A stretch of 64,000 bases of DNA, from the NCBI GenBank assembly GCA_963676725.1, contig OY781463.1, positions 1,054,001 to 1,118,000 on the forward strand, given 5' to 3'. Origin of the DNA: G963662905 sp963676725 (GTDB taxonomy: Bacteria; Bacteroidota; Bacteroidia; Bacteroidales; WRLA01). Below are positions 15,545 through 25,005 of the stretch, one piece after another. Positions within the stretch are counted from its first letter, which is position 1; every line of letters begins with the position of its first letter. A program made the position numbers and the translations under genes. Below the pieces are notes generated by a model that worked only from the letters and a program-made list of their open reading frames with translations, ran no database searches and was not told where the DNA came from.

Positions 15545-17860
15545 ATGAAAAAAACCGGTCTATTAATTATTACAGTTATATTCTGTATTTCATGTACAAA
15601 TAATAAAGAAATGAAAAAAGATATTGAATATAAAGATGCATCTCTATCAATAGAGGAAAGGGTAGAGGATTTATTGTCTCGAATGACCTTAGATGAAAAA
15701 TTAGCGCAAATAGTTGGAGTTTGGAATGAATCAGATGCTTTTTTAGATGAAGACAAAAGACTCAATTTAGACAGTTTACAGAAATATTATCCGAATGGTT
15801 TAGGACAGATAGCACGTTCTTTTGCTGGTTACTCTGCAACAGAGATGGCTCAAATCACCAATGAAATTCAAAATTATTTTGTAGATAAAACAAGATTAGG
15901 AATTCCTGTCTTATTTCATGAAGAATGTTTGCATGGTGTTATGGAAAATAATGCGATTAGCTTTCCTCACCCAATTGCAATGGCTGGAAGTTTTAATACT
16001 GAACAAGTTGAAAAAGTATATAGCTACATTGCCGAAGACGCACGTTGCAGAGGAGCCCGATTAGCTCTAACACCTGTTTTAGACGTTGCTCGAGATCCGC
16101 GTTGGGGTCGTGTTGAAGAAACCTATGGGGAAGACCCTTACTTAATCGCGCAAATGGCTACATCGGCAGTTCGTGGTTTTCAAGGATACAATGATTCTTC
16201 ATATTTAGCTTCTAATAAAGTTATGGCAACTTTAAAACACTTTGCTGCTCATGGTCAACCAGAAGGTGGTAATAATTGTGCGCCAGCGAATTATTCAGAA
16301 AGAGTGTTGCGTGAAGTATTCTTATTTCCTTTTGAGTTCACTATCAAAAACGCAAAGCCAAAAGCTATTATGGCTTCATATAATGAAATTGATGGAGTGC
16401 CTTCACATACAAGTACATGGTTATTAAAAAAGATATTGCGCGATGAATATTTATTCGATGGGTTTGTAGTTTCTGATTATTATGGCATTGAACAACTTGA
16501 AGAGCGTCATCATACTGTTGCAACTTTACAAGAAGCAGCAAAACAAGCTTTAATGGCTGGTGTTGATATTGAACTCCCAGAACCAAATGCATATATTCTT
16601 TTAAAAGAGCTTATTGAAAATGACGAATTAGATGAAGCTTACTTAAATAATGCAGTGAGAAGACTTCTTCATTATAAGTTTTATGCAGGTTTATTTGATT
16701 CCCCTTATGTGGTTGTTGAAGATGCAAAGGCAATTTCAGAAAGTAAAGAAGCTGTAAAATTATCCTATGAAATTGCTTCAGAAAGCGCCATTCTATTAAA
16801 GAATGACGATATACTTCCCCTTACATCTCAGAATAAAACTATTGCTGTAATTGGACCAAATGCAAAATATCATGCTATTGGCGGATATTCTTGTCCGAAT
16901 GAAAATTTCAAAACTATTTACCAAGGCATTGAAGAGAAGTTTGGAACAAAAAACAGGGTTTTATATTCAAAAGGTTGTGGTATCACTACCGACGATGGTA
17001 GTTGGTTTGAAGATGAAGTAAAACGCACTTCTGAAAAAGAGGATAGACTGCTTTTGCAAGAGGCTATAACAGTTGCAAAACAATCAGATGTAGTTATATT
17101 GTGTATTGGTGGAAATGAACAAACTTCTCGTGAGGCATGGCAAGAGAACCATTTAGGTGATAGAACAGATCTTCAAATGGTTGGACTACAAAATGAATTA
17201 TTTGAAAGTTTATATGCACTCAAAAAACCAATTATTGTTGTACTAAATCATGGCAGACCTTTAGCAATTACTGAAATTGATAAAAAAGCAAATGCAATTA
17301 TTGACTGTTGGTATTTAGGTCAAGAGTCGGGTCGGGTAGTTGCCGATATTATTGATGGAACTATTAATCCTTCAGGGAAATTGGCTATTAGTATTCCGCG
17401 TTCGGTTGGGCATATTCCTTCGTATTATAATTATAAACCAACCGCACGTAGAGGTTATTTATTTGATGATGTAACTCCTTTATATGATTTTGGTTATGGG
17501 CTTTCATATAGTGAATTTGATATAACGAATGTACAAGCAAAAGCCACTAATAATGAAACTATTGAGGTGTCCTTAGATATAACAAATATGGGTGATTATG
17601 ATGGCGCTGAAGTAGTTCAACTATATGTTAATGATGTTGTGTGCTCAGTTACACGACCAGTAAAAGAGTTAAAAGCTTTTAAGAAAGTCACACTTAAAAA
17701 GGGGGAATCTCAAAGGGTACAATTTAGTCTTTCAAAACATGATTTATCATTTTATGATCAAAACATGAATTTCAATTTTGAACCAGGCGAGTTTAAACTG
17801 CTTGTGGGCACTTCATCAAATAGTGAGGATTTAACGGAAATTCTTGTAACACTAAACTAA
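15545..17860 (+). CDS. GH3 family beta-glycosidase lipoprotein (probable beta-xylosidase/glucosidase)
   Basis: The 771 aa protein has an N-terminal lipoprotein-type signal ending ISC, then the GH3 (beta/alpha)8 domain: RMTLDEKLAQ near 45, PVLDVARDPRWGR near 180, LKHFAAHG near 232, and the nucleophile Asp311 in VVSDYYG. The GH3 C-terminal domain follows (SAILLKNDDILPL near 417, then DVVILCIGG) and a fibronectin-III-like domain closes the protein (about 690-765). It removes terminal beta-linked sugars outside the cytoplasm. The locus context (xylA, xylB) points to xylo-oligosaccharides. It heads the operon; the next gene starts 1 nt after its stop. Confidence 0.92.
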   Translation: MKKTGLLIITVIFCISCTNNKEMKKDIEYKDASLSIEERVEDLLSRMTLDEKLAQIVGVWNESDAFLDEDKRLNLDSLQKYYPNGLGQIARSFAGYSATEMAQITNEIQNYFVDKTRLGIPVLFHEECLHGVMENNAISFPHPIAMAGSFNTEQVEKVYSYIAEDARCRGARLALTPVLDVARDPRWGRVEETYGEDPYLIAQMATSAVRGFQGYNDSSYLASNKVMATLKHFAAHGQPEGGNNCAPANYSERVLREVFLFPFEFTIKNAKPKAIMASYNEIDGVPSHTSTWLLKKILRDEYLFDGFVVSDYYGIEQLEERHHTVATLQEAAKQALMAGVDIELPEPNAYILLKELIENDELDEAYLNNAVRRLLHYKFYAGLFDSPYVVVEDAKAISESKEAVKLSYEIASESAILLKNDDILPLTSQNKTIAVIGPNAKYHAIGGYSCPNENFKTIYQGIEEKFGTKNRVLYSKGCGITTDDGSWFEDEVKRTSEKEDRLLLQEAITVAKQSDVVILCIGGNEQTSREAWQENHLGDRTDLQMVGLQNELFESLYALKKPIIVVLNHGRPLAITEIDKKANAIIDCWYLGQESGRVVADIIDGTINPSGKLAISIPRSVGHIPSYYNYKPTARRGYLFDDVTPLYDFGYGLSYSEFDITNVQAKATNNETIEVSLDITNMGDYDGAEVVQLYVNDVVCSVTRPVKELKAFKKVTLKKGESQRVQFSLSKHDLSFYDQNMNFNFEPGEFKLLVGTSSNSEDLTEILVTLN

Positions 17861-17861
17861 G

Positions 17862-20096
17862 ATGAAAAACTTTAATCTGTTAATAATCATAGGCTTTATT
17901 GCTTTGAGTGCTTGTAATTCAGACTCTCTGTATAAGGATTCAAATTATTCAATTATGGAGAGAACAGAAGATTTATTACAAAGAATGACATTAGAAGAAA
18001 AAGTAGCGCAACTAAATCTGATTGCTGCTAAATCTGAAACTAATGATGCCGAATATATTGATGGAGAGATTCGTAAAGGAAAAGTTGGTTGCGTTTTAAA
18101 AAGTAATGGTGTAGAAACGAATTACCACCTACAACGAATTGCCGTAGAGGAATCTCGCTTGGGTATTCCAATTATGTTTCAAGAAGACGTAATTCATGGC
18201 TATAAGACTATCTTTCCAAGTCCAATGGCAGAAGCTTGTAGTTGGAATTTATCATCAATAAGAACGGCTGCTTCTATTGCTGCCAAAGAAGCTGCAGCTT
18301 CTGGAATACATTTAACATATGCTCCAATGGTCGACATCTCCCGTGATCCCCGTTGGGGAAGAATTGTTGAGGGTGCTGGTGAAGACCCATATTTATCTTC
18401 ACGTATTGCTTATGAACGCGTAAAAGGTTTTCAAGGCAATGATTTAAGTGATTCTTCAACTATTGCTGCTTGTGCGAAACACTTTATTGGTTATGGTGAT
18501 GCTTTAGCTGGTAGAGATTATAATATTGGTGATTTTTCTGAAAGAGAAATGCGGGAAATTTATCTTGACGCATTCAAAGCAGCTATTGATGCCGATGTAA
18601 AAAGTATTATGTGTGCATATTCAGCAATTGATGGAATTCCAGCAACTGCAAATGAAGAAATCCTTGTTGATTTATTACGAAACGAATTAGAGTTTGGAGG
18701 CTTACTGATTACCGATTGGAGAACACTTGAAAATCTTATAAAGATTGGAGTAGCTGCCGATAAAACAGAGGCTGTTCAGCAAGCAATAAATGCACAGGTT
18801 GATGTAGATATGGTTTCTGAATTTTTTAGTGATAAGCTCGTTGAATTAGTGCAAACTGGAAAAATTGACGAGTCTGCTGTTGATAGAGCTGCAGCAAGGG
18901 TTTTAGCACTTAAGTTTGAATTAGGTTTGTTTGATGACCCATATAAATACTTAGATAAAAAACGCGAAGAAACGGTGCAGTCGTCATTTGAACATTTGCA
19001 ATTTGCAAGAAAATCTGCTGCCGAATCAATGGTCTTGCTTAAGAATGAGAATAACATTTTGCCAATTCAAGAAACCATAAAACATATTGCCGTTATTGGT
19101 CCACTTGCCGATAGAAAGAAAGATTTAATGAGTTGGTGGGGAGCTGAATATTCACAATGTAATATAGACGATGTTACTTCAATAGTAGAGAGTATACAAA
19201 CAGTTGCAAATACAGGCACAAAAATTTCATATGCGCGAGGTGTAATTTTAGATGGCTTTGAGAAGAAAGGATTAGAATTAATTGATGAAGCAGTAGCCAT
19301 TGCAAATCAAGCAGATGTCGTAGTTCTAGTGCTTGGTGAAGAGTATTGGATGAGCGGAGAAGGAGGAAGCGTGAGTGAGTTAAGTTTACCCGGTGCTCAA
19401 AATGAATTATTAGAAGCTATTCATAAAACCGGAAAACCTATTATTACAGTATTGGTAAACGGTCGTCCATTTGATTTTAGAAAAGTGAAGGAATATTCAA
19501 ATGCTATTCTTGAAGCATGGCAACCTGGCACAATGGGTGGTTTTGCTGTTGCCGATATATTATTTGGAAAAGAAAATCCATCGGGTAAATTAGTAATGAC
19601 TATGCCTTTAAATACAGGACAAATTCCAATATTTTATAATTACAGACGAACATCTCATGATTTTGATATCCGTGAAGAACAATCACGCTTTGCAAATAAT
19701 TACCTAGATATCTCAACAGAGCCATTATATCCATTTGGATATGGATTAAGCTACTCTGAATTTGAGTATTCAAATTTTTCTGTTGCAGTGAAAAATGACA
19801 GTATACATGCTTCTGTTGATGTTAAAAATATAAGCTCAGTCGCTGGAAAAGAGGTTGTGCAGTTATATGTGCAAGATATAGTTGCTTCAGTTGCGCAACC
19901 ACACATCCGTTTGAAAGGATTTGAGAAAATTACATTAAAAGCAGGAGAGCAAAAAACAGTCGAATTTCAACTACATACATCAGATTTAACTCTCATAAAT
20001 AAAGAAATGAAAGAGGTGTTTGAAAAAGGGGTTTTTGAAATATTTGTTGGCCCAAATTCAGTGGACCTTGTCGGCATACAGGTAGAAATAAACTAG
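17862..20096 (+). CDS. Second GH3 family beta-glycosidase lipoprotein
   Basis: The 744 aa lipoprotein (lipobox LSAC) has the same GH3 layout: RMTLEEKVAQ near 42, PMVDISRDPRWGRIVEGAGEDPY near 155-177, AKHFIGYG near 205, the nucleophile Asp285 in LITDWRTL, the second domain with SMVLLKNENNILP and VVLVLGEEYWMSGEGG, and a C-terminal fibronectin-III-like domain. It is clearly a different subfamily from its upstream neighbour rather than a recent duplicate, so the pair probably has complementary specificities. One nucleotide separates it from the first GH3 gene and 9 nt from xylB. Confidence 0.92.
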   Translation: MKNFNLLIIIGFIALSACNSDSLYKDSNYSIMERTEDLLQRMTLEEKVAQLNLIAAKSETNDAEYIDGEIRKGKVGCVLKSNGVETNYHLQRIAVEESRLGIPIMFQEDVIHGYKTIFPSPMAEACSWNLSSIRTAASIAAKEAAASGIHLTYAPMVDISRDPRWGRIVEGAGEDPYLSSRIAYERVKGFQGNDLSDSSTIAACAKHFIGYGDALAGRDYNIGDFSEREMREIYLDAFKAAIDADVKSIMCAYSAIDGIPATANEEILVDLLRNELEFGGLLITDWRTLENLIKIGVAADKTEAVQQAINAQVDVDMVSEFFSDKLVELVQTGKIDESAVDRAAARVLALKFELGLFDDPYKYLDKKREETVQSSFEHLQFARKSAAESMVLLKNENNILPIQETIKHIAVIGPLADRKKDLMSWWGAEYSQCNIDDVTSIVESIQTVANTGTKISYARGVILDGFEKKGLELIDEAVAIANQADVVVLVLGEEYWMSGEGGSVSELSLPGAQNELLEAIHKTGKPIITVLVNGRPFDFRKVKEYSNAILEAWQPGTMGGFAVADILFGKENPSGKLVMTMPLNTGQIPIFYNYRRTSHDFDIREEQSRFANNYLDISTEPLYPFGYGLSYSEFEYSNFSVAVKNDSIHASVDVKNISSVAGKEVVQLYVQDIVASVAQPHIRLKGFEKITLKAGEQKTVEFQLHTSDLTLINKEMKEVFEKGVFEIFVGPNSVDLVGIQVEIN

Positions 20097-20105
20097 TTTA
20101 AATAT

Positions 20106-21590
20106 ATGAGCATTTTTTTAGGAATAGATTTAGGTAGTTCTAGCATAAAAGTATCGGTTTTTGATGGCTTATTACAAAAAGAGATTGCCTCAGGCTTTGC
20201 ACCAAAACAAGAAATGGAAATTATTGCTGTGCAAAAAGGATGGGCAGAACAAGATCCAGAAACATGGATTTCTTATATAAAAGAATGTATTACAGAAATT
20301 GGAAAATCAGTTGACCTTTCATCGATTTCAGCAATAGGAATTAGCTATCAAATGCATGGGCTAGTGTGCGTTAATAAAGACTGCGAAGTTTTACGTCCTG
20401 CAATTATTTGGTGCGATAGTAGAGCTGTGGAAACGGGTCAAACTTTTCTTCCAGATGTTGGCGCTCAACAATGTTTCGATAAAAGCTTAAATCTACCTGG
20501 TAATTTTACTATTTCAAAACTGAAATGGATTGAGCAAAATGAACCAGAAAACTATAAGAAGATCTATAAATTTATGCTTCCAGGTGATTATGTAGCAATG
20601 CGTTTAAGTGGAGAAATTAGCACAACTGTTTCTGGCTTGTCTGAAGGTATTGCATGGGATTTTAAGGAGCATAAAACAGCGCATTATCTTTTTGATGCTT
20701 GGGGATTAAATTCAAATATGATTCCTGAAGTATTTGATAATGTTGGGAAACAAGCAGAGGTTTCTCAAAATGCAGCTCAAGAGTTTGGCTTAAAACAAGG
20801 TGCCCTCATTAGTTACAGAGCAGGAGATCAACCTAATAATGCACTTTCTTTAGGTGCTGTAAATGCAGGCGATTTCGTTGCAACCGCAGGTACTTCTGGT
20901 GTTGTATATGGAGTTACTGATACTATTGCAACTGATGAAAAATCAAGAGTAAATGTTTTTGCTCATGTGAACCACTCAAAAGAACATCCTCATCTCGGAA
21001 TTCTAATGTGTATCAATGGTTGCGCTATTTTAAATAATTGGGCGCAATCAAATTGGGCAACAGAGAATTTATCATATGAAGAAATGAATTCTTTAGCAGC
21101 CACTATTAATGTAGGAAGTGATGGACTTTTAATGTTGCCTTTTGGCAATGGAGCAGAGCGAATTTATGAAAATCAAGATATTGGAGCATCACTGCATGGT
21201 TTGCAGTTTAATATTCATACCAGAGCTCATTTGTATAGAGCCGTGCAAGAAGGAATCGCCTTTTCGTTTAAAAGCGGATTTGATATCATAGAATCTGTTT
21301 TCGATGCTAAGCCAAAAGTAATTAAAGCAGGCACTGCAAATCTTTTCTTAAGCGATGTATTTTCTCAAACAGTGACAAATTTATTGAATATCCCTATTGA
21401 ATTGTATGACACAAATGGAGCATTAGGAGCAGCAAGAGGAGCTGCTATTGGCACTGGTTTTTATGCAACTTACGAACAGGCGTTTGAGGGTTTAGAGATG
21501 CTTAAAAAATACGAGCCAGAACAAAATTCACATATTCATGAAGTGTATGAGAATTGGAAAAAGATATTAGATAAAAATTTAGATAAATAA
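20106..21590 (+). CDS. xylB: Xylulokinase (FGGY family)
   Basis: The 494 aa kinase phosphorylates D-xylulose to D-xylulose 5-phosphate with ATP. The N-terminal phosphate motif FLGIDLGSSSIKVSVFD is at residues 3-19. SYQMHGLVCV and PAIIWCDSRA near 80-105 mark the sugar site, and the catalytic Asp is in RAGDQPNNA near residue 240, followed by ATAGTSGV. The C-terminal ATPase half includes GNGAERIY and KAGTANLFLSDVF. It sits between the GH3 genes and xylA, giving the usual XylA-XylB pathway. Confidence 0.93.
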   Translation: MSIFLGIDLGSSSIKVSVFDGLLQKEIASGFAPKQEMEIIAVQKGWAEQDPETWISYIKECITEIGKSVDLSSISAIGISYQMHGLVCVNKDCEVLRPAIIWCDSRAVETGQTFLPDVGAQQCFDKSLNLPGNFTISKLKWIEQNEPENYKKIYKFMLPGDYVAMRLSGEISTTVSGLSEGIAWDFKEHKTAHYLFDAWGLNSNMIPEVFDNVGKQAEVSQNAAQEFGLKQGALISYRAGDQPNNALSLGAVNAGDFVATAGTSGVVYGVTDTIATDEKSRVNVFAHVNHSKEHPHLGILMCINGCAILNNWAQSNWATENLSYEEMNSLAATINVGSDGLLMLPFGNGAERIYENQDIGASLHGLQFNIHTRAHLYRAVQEGIAFSFKSGFDIIESVFDAKPKVIKAGTANLFLSDVFSQTVTNLLNIPIELYDTNGALGAARGAAIGTGFYATYEQAFEGLEMLKKYEPEQNSHIHEVYENWKKILDKNLDK

Positions 21591-21611
21591 TTATATAGAA
21601 TTGAAAATATT

Positions 21612-22919
21612 ATGGAGTTTTTTAGAGGAATTGAAAAAATAAAATTTGAAGGAAAAGAATCGTGTAATCCATTAGCATTTAAACACTATGATGAAAATCT
21701 AGTAGTGAATGGAAAAACCTTAAAAGAACATTTACGATTTGCTGTTGCATATTGGCATTCATTCTGTGGAACAGGTGCCGATCCATTTGGTGGAGGAACA
21801 CGTGAACTGCCATGGCTTTTGTCTACGGATGCCATTTCTAAAGGAAAAACAAAAATGGATGCTGCATTTGAGTTTTTCACAAAACTAGGTGTTCCGTTTT
21901 ATTGTTTTCATGATTTCGACCTTGTTGATGAAGGTGAAACAATTGCTGAATCTGAAAAAAGATTATACGCTATAACAGAATATGCAAAGCAAAAACAAGA
22001 CGAATCTGGTGTTAAATTATTATGGGGAACTGCAAACCTGTTTTCTCATGCGCGTTATATGAATGGCGCAGGAACGAATCCAGATTTTAAAGTATTGGCA
22101 CATGCTTCTGCGCAGGTAAAAAATGCTTTAGATACTACTATAGCCCTGAATGGCCAAAACTATGTTTTTTGGGGCGGTAGAGAAGGTTATATGAGTTTGC
22201 TTAATACAAAAATGAAACAAGAACTCGATAATTTTGCGCGTTTTTTACATTCTGCTAGAGACTATGCTCGCGCAAATGGTTTTAAAGGAAAGTTTTTTAT
22301 TGAACCAAAGCCAATGGAGCCTTCTAAGCACCAATATGATTTTGATGCTGCAACAGTAATTGGTTTCTTACGTCAGTATGATTTACTCGATGACTTCTCG
22401 CTAAATATTGAGGTAAATCATGCAACATTAGCGCAACATACTTTTCAGCATGAGCTACAGGTTGCTGCCGATAATAATTTATTAGGCAGTATTGATGCGA
22501 ATAGAGGAGATTATCAAAATGGCTGGGATACAGATCAATTTCCAAATAATGTTCAAGAATTAGTTGAGGCATGTTTGGTTATAATTCAAAACAATGGCTT
22601 TGGTGGAGGAGGAATAAACTTCGATGCTAAAGTAAGAAGAAATTCAACCGACCTTGAAGATCTGTTTATTGCCCATATTGGAGCTATGGATGCCTTTGCT
22701 CGTGCATATATTGCTGCAGATAAAGTATTAAAAAAGTCAAATTATTTAGAGTTGCTTAACAATAGGTATGCAAGCTTTAATAGTGGTGATGGAAAGAAAT
22801 TTACAGAAGGAAAATTAAGCTTAGAAGAATTGTCTGCAATTGCAAAATCGCAGTCGGCTCCTGAAATGATAAGTGGTAAGCAAGAACTATATGAAATAAT
22901 CATTCAAAATAGCATTTAG
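21612..22919 (+). CDS. xylA: Xylose isomerase
   Basis: The 435 aa enzyme interconverts D-xylose and D-xylulose and uses two divalent metals. All expected active-site features are present: FHDFDL (His and Asp near 100), the Trp of VFWGGREGY, metal ligand Glu231 in IEPKPMEP, Glu267 and the following His in EVNHATLAQH, Asp in GSIDANRGD, the Asp pair in WDTDQFP, and NFDAKVRRNSTD. A Gln replaces the usual Gly in ATLAGHTF. The length matches the longer class II isomerases. Confidence 0.96.
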   Translation: MEFFRGIEKIKFEGKESCNPLAFKHYDENLVVNGKTLKEHLRFAVAYWHSFCGTGADPFGGGTRELPWLLSTDAISKGKTKMDAAFEFFTKLGVPFYCFHDFDLVDEGETIAESEKRLYAITEYAKQKQDESGVKLLWGTANLFSHARYMNGAGTNPDFKVLAHASAQVKNALDTTIALNGQNYVFWGGREGYMSLLNTKMKQELDNFARFLHSARDYARANGFKGKFFIEPKPMEPSKHQYDFDAATVIGFLRQYDLLDDFSLNIEVNHATLAQHTFQHELQVAADNNLLGSIDANRGDYQNGWDTDQFPNNVQELVEACLVIIQNNGFGGGGINFDAKVRRNSTDLEDLFIAHIGAMDAFARAYIAADKVLKKSNYLELLNNRYASFNSGDGKKFTEGKLSLEELSAIAKSQSAPEMISGKQELYEIIIQNSI

Positions 22920-22921
22920 AA

Positions 22922-23138
22922 TCTTTGCCGCAGAAAAAAGGCAAATTAGGAAGCTTAGATATACATCAATGGAACAATATTAAAACTGGTGAGTACATTT
23001 CAATAAGTCCTGAAAAAGATGGAGTACAATATGGATGACATAGGAATACAAACTCAGAATGGAGTAGTTTCAATTGCTGATAACTATGAAACAAAAGGAT
23101 TTAAAGCAGTAATTCGACTACAGCGTTCACAACGCTAA
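22922..23138 (+). pseudogene. Decayed gene remnant between xylA and the sugar porter
   Basis: Two overlapping frames look like one former coding sequence. The first has no start and reads SLPQKKGKLGSLDIHQW through EKDGVQYG to a TGA at 23036. The second begins at ATG 23031 in the +1 frame and reads on for 35 residues (GIQTQNGVVSIADNYETKGF, ending LQRSQR) to TAA 23136. Joined by a frameshift they give about 70 residues with a beta-strand character, as in the C-terminal end of a secreted or carbohydrate-active protein. I could not place the family. Confidence 0.45.
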
Positions 23139-23171
23139 TTATTAAAATGGGGTTGCTTAAAAAAAAATATC

Positions 23172-24755
23172 ATGAAAAACTTTTATCTTGTTTTTATAAC
23201 ATTAGTCGTTACCATTGGGGGTTTGCTTTTTGGTTATGATACGGCTGTAATTAATGGTGCAATTGGAACCTTAGAAAGCTATTTTATCGAACCCTTAGTT
23301 AACAATGAACAGATATTTTTAAAGGTAGTTGTTGAATATAAAATTCTTCTTGTAGGTGTTGTATCTATTATTGCATTTACAATATTCTCATTCTTACGTA
23401 AGTTATTCACTAAAAGGAGATTTGCTTCATCAATTATTGTGCTGGCAATTACCTATATAGGCACTTTGTCGTATGTGTTAAGTATAGATGCAGTAGTGTC
23501 AGAACAAATGCTGAATTCAATTAATGGATTTACAATCTCCAGTGCACTTATCGGTTGTATAATTGGTGGCTCTCTTGCCGGTTTTATAGCTCAGAAGATA
23601 GGTCGAAAAAGAGGCTTAATAATTTCATCATTTTTATTTCTTATATCCGCTATAGGTTCTTCCTTTCCAGACATTCTAAATTTTTTCGGAATGGAAGTTA
23701 TTTCAAATTTTATATTCTATAGAATTATTGGAGGGATAGGTGTGGGAATAGCTTCAATGCTATCGCCAATGTATATAGCAGAAATTGCTCCAGCACATAA
23801 ACGTGGAAAATTGGTTTCATGGAATCAGTTTGCTATTGTGTTTGGAATGCTTGTAGTTTTCTTTGTTAATTATATGATTGTAAAAGGTCAAACCGAAGAA
23901 TGGATTCAAACAGTTGGTTGGAGATATATGTTTTTATCGGAAATAATACCGGCAACATTATTTGGCGTATTATTATTTTTTGTTCCCCGTACACCGCGTT
24001 TTCTTATCTTGAAAAAAGAACATGAAAAAGCATTGAACGTACTACAAAAGATTGAAGGAAAGGAAAATGCAAATATCCGAATAGCATCAATTGAAGAATC
24101 CCTTAAAGAAGAAACAAGACCTTGGTTAGCATATGGTTCAAGGGTATTAATTATTGGAATTTTATTATCGGTATTTCAACAACTTGTAGGCATTAATGTT
24201 GTGCTTTATTACGCATCTAAAATCTTTAATAATATGGGAGCTTCAACAGAAAGTTCCTTACTGCAAACAATTATAGTTGGTTGTATAAATATTGCATTTA
24301 CTGTTCTAGCAATACTAACTGTTGATAGGTTTGGAAGAAAACCTTTATTAATAATTGGCGCTTTTGTTATGGGAGCAAGTATGTTTGGCTTAGGTACAAG
24401 TCTATATTTTAATCAAATAGGGGTGTTGAGCCTTGTGTGGATGTTAGTATATGTAGCGGCATTTGCCATGTCGTGGGGACCTGTTACATGGGTAATGTTA
24501 TCTGAGATTTTCCCAAATTCTATAAAAGGGGCAATGTCTATTGCTGTTGCAGCACAATGGTTAGCGAATTTGCTTATATCATGGACATTCCCATTATTAA
24601 ATGATAATTCAACATTAACTGAATTATTTAATCATGGCTTGTCGTATTGGATGTATGGTGTATTTTCAATTCTAGCAGCCATTTTTGTCATAAAGTTTAT
24701 TCCGGAAACAAAAAGAAAATCTTTAGAAGAGATAGAAAATATATGGAAAAAATAG
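23172..24755 (+). CDS. xylE: Sugar:proton symporter, MFS sugar porter family (probable xylose transporter)
   Basis: The 527 aa inner-membrane protein has about 12 hydrophobic helices. Sugar-porter signatures are the first-helix motif GGLLFGYDTAVINGAIG, IGRKRG in the loop after helix 2-3, PMYIAEIAPAHKRGKLVS, PRTPRFL, QQLVGINVVLYYA in helix 7, DRFGRKPLL, and PETKRKSLEEIE at the C-terminus. The extra length lies in a loop between helices 1 and 2 with an additional hydrophobic segment (about 50-115), a feature also seen in other XylE-like Bacteroidota porters. The position at the end of the xylose operon supports D-xylose as substrate. Confidence 0.9.
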   Translation: MKNFYLVFITLVVTIGGLLFGYDTAVINGAIGTLESYFIEPLVNNEQIFLKVVVEYKILLVGVVSIIAFTIFSFLRKLFTKRRFASSIIVLAITYIGTLSYVLSIDAVVSEQMLNSINGFTISSALIGCIIGGSLAGFIAQKIGRKRGLIISSFLFLISAIGSSFPDILNFFGMEVISNFIFYRIIGGIGVGIASMLSPMYIAEIAPAHKRGKLVSWNQFAIVFGMLVVFFVNYMIVKGQTEEWIQTVGWRYMFLSEIIPATLFGVLLFFVPRTPRFLILKKEHEKALNVLQKIEGKENANIRIASIEESLKEETRPWLAYGSRVLIIGILLSVFQQLVGINVVLYYASKIFNNMGASTESSLLQTIIVGCINIAFTVLAILTVDRFGRKPLLIIGAFVMGASMFGLGTSLYFNQIGVLSLVWMLVYVAAFAMSWGPVTWVMLSEIFPNSIKGAMSIAVAAQWLANLLISWTFPLLNDNSTLTELFNHGLSYWMYGVFSILAAIFVIKFIPETKRKSLEEIENIWKK

Positions 24756-25005
24756 TTCAATCCTAAATGTCTTTGTTTAAACAATAAAAGAGGCCGGTAG
24801 ATCAATACATAATACATCTCCTCCCATCAGTCGTCAAATGAACTTATGATAAGTGTGTATTTGCAAGTTGGGTGATTTTCAATTCGATTTTTTTAATAAT
24901 TGATCGTGGGAAATTATTGGTGTCGAATGATAACTGATGGCGTGATCGTGCATCGAAAAAAATTAAAAGAAAGTTATTTGTAGCTGATCAGTTGTCTGCT
25001 GATTG

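Noticed and set aside
24756..25005. Edge of the xylose island as an attachment site
   Set aside because: No tRNA, direct repeat or integrase could be found in this 250-nt gap or at the other edge near 14441-14478.
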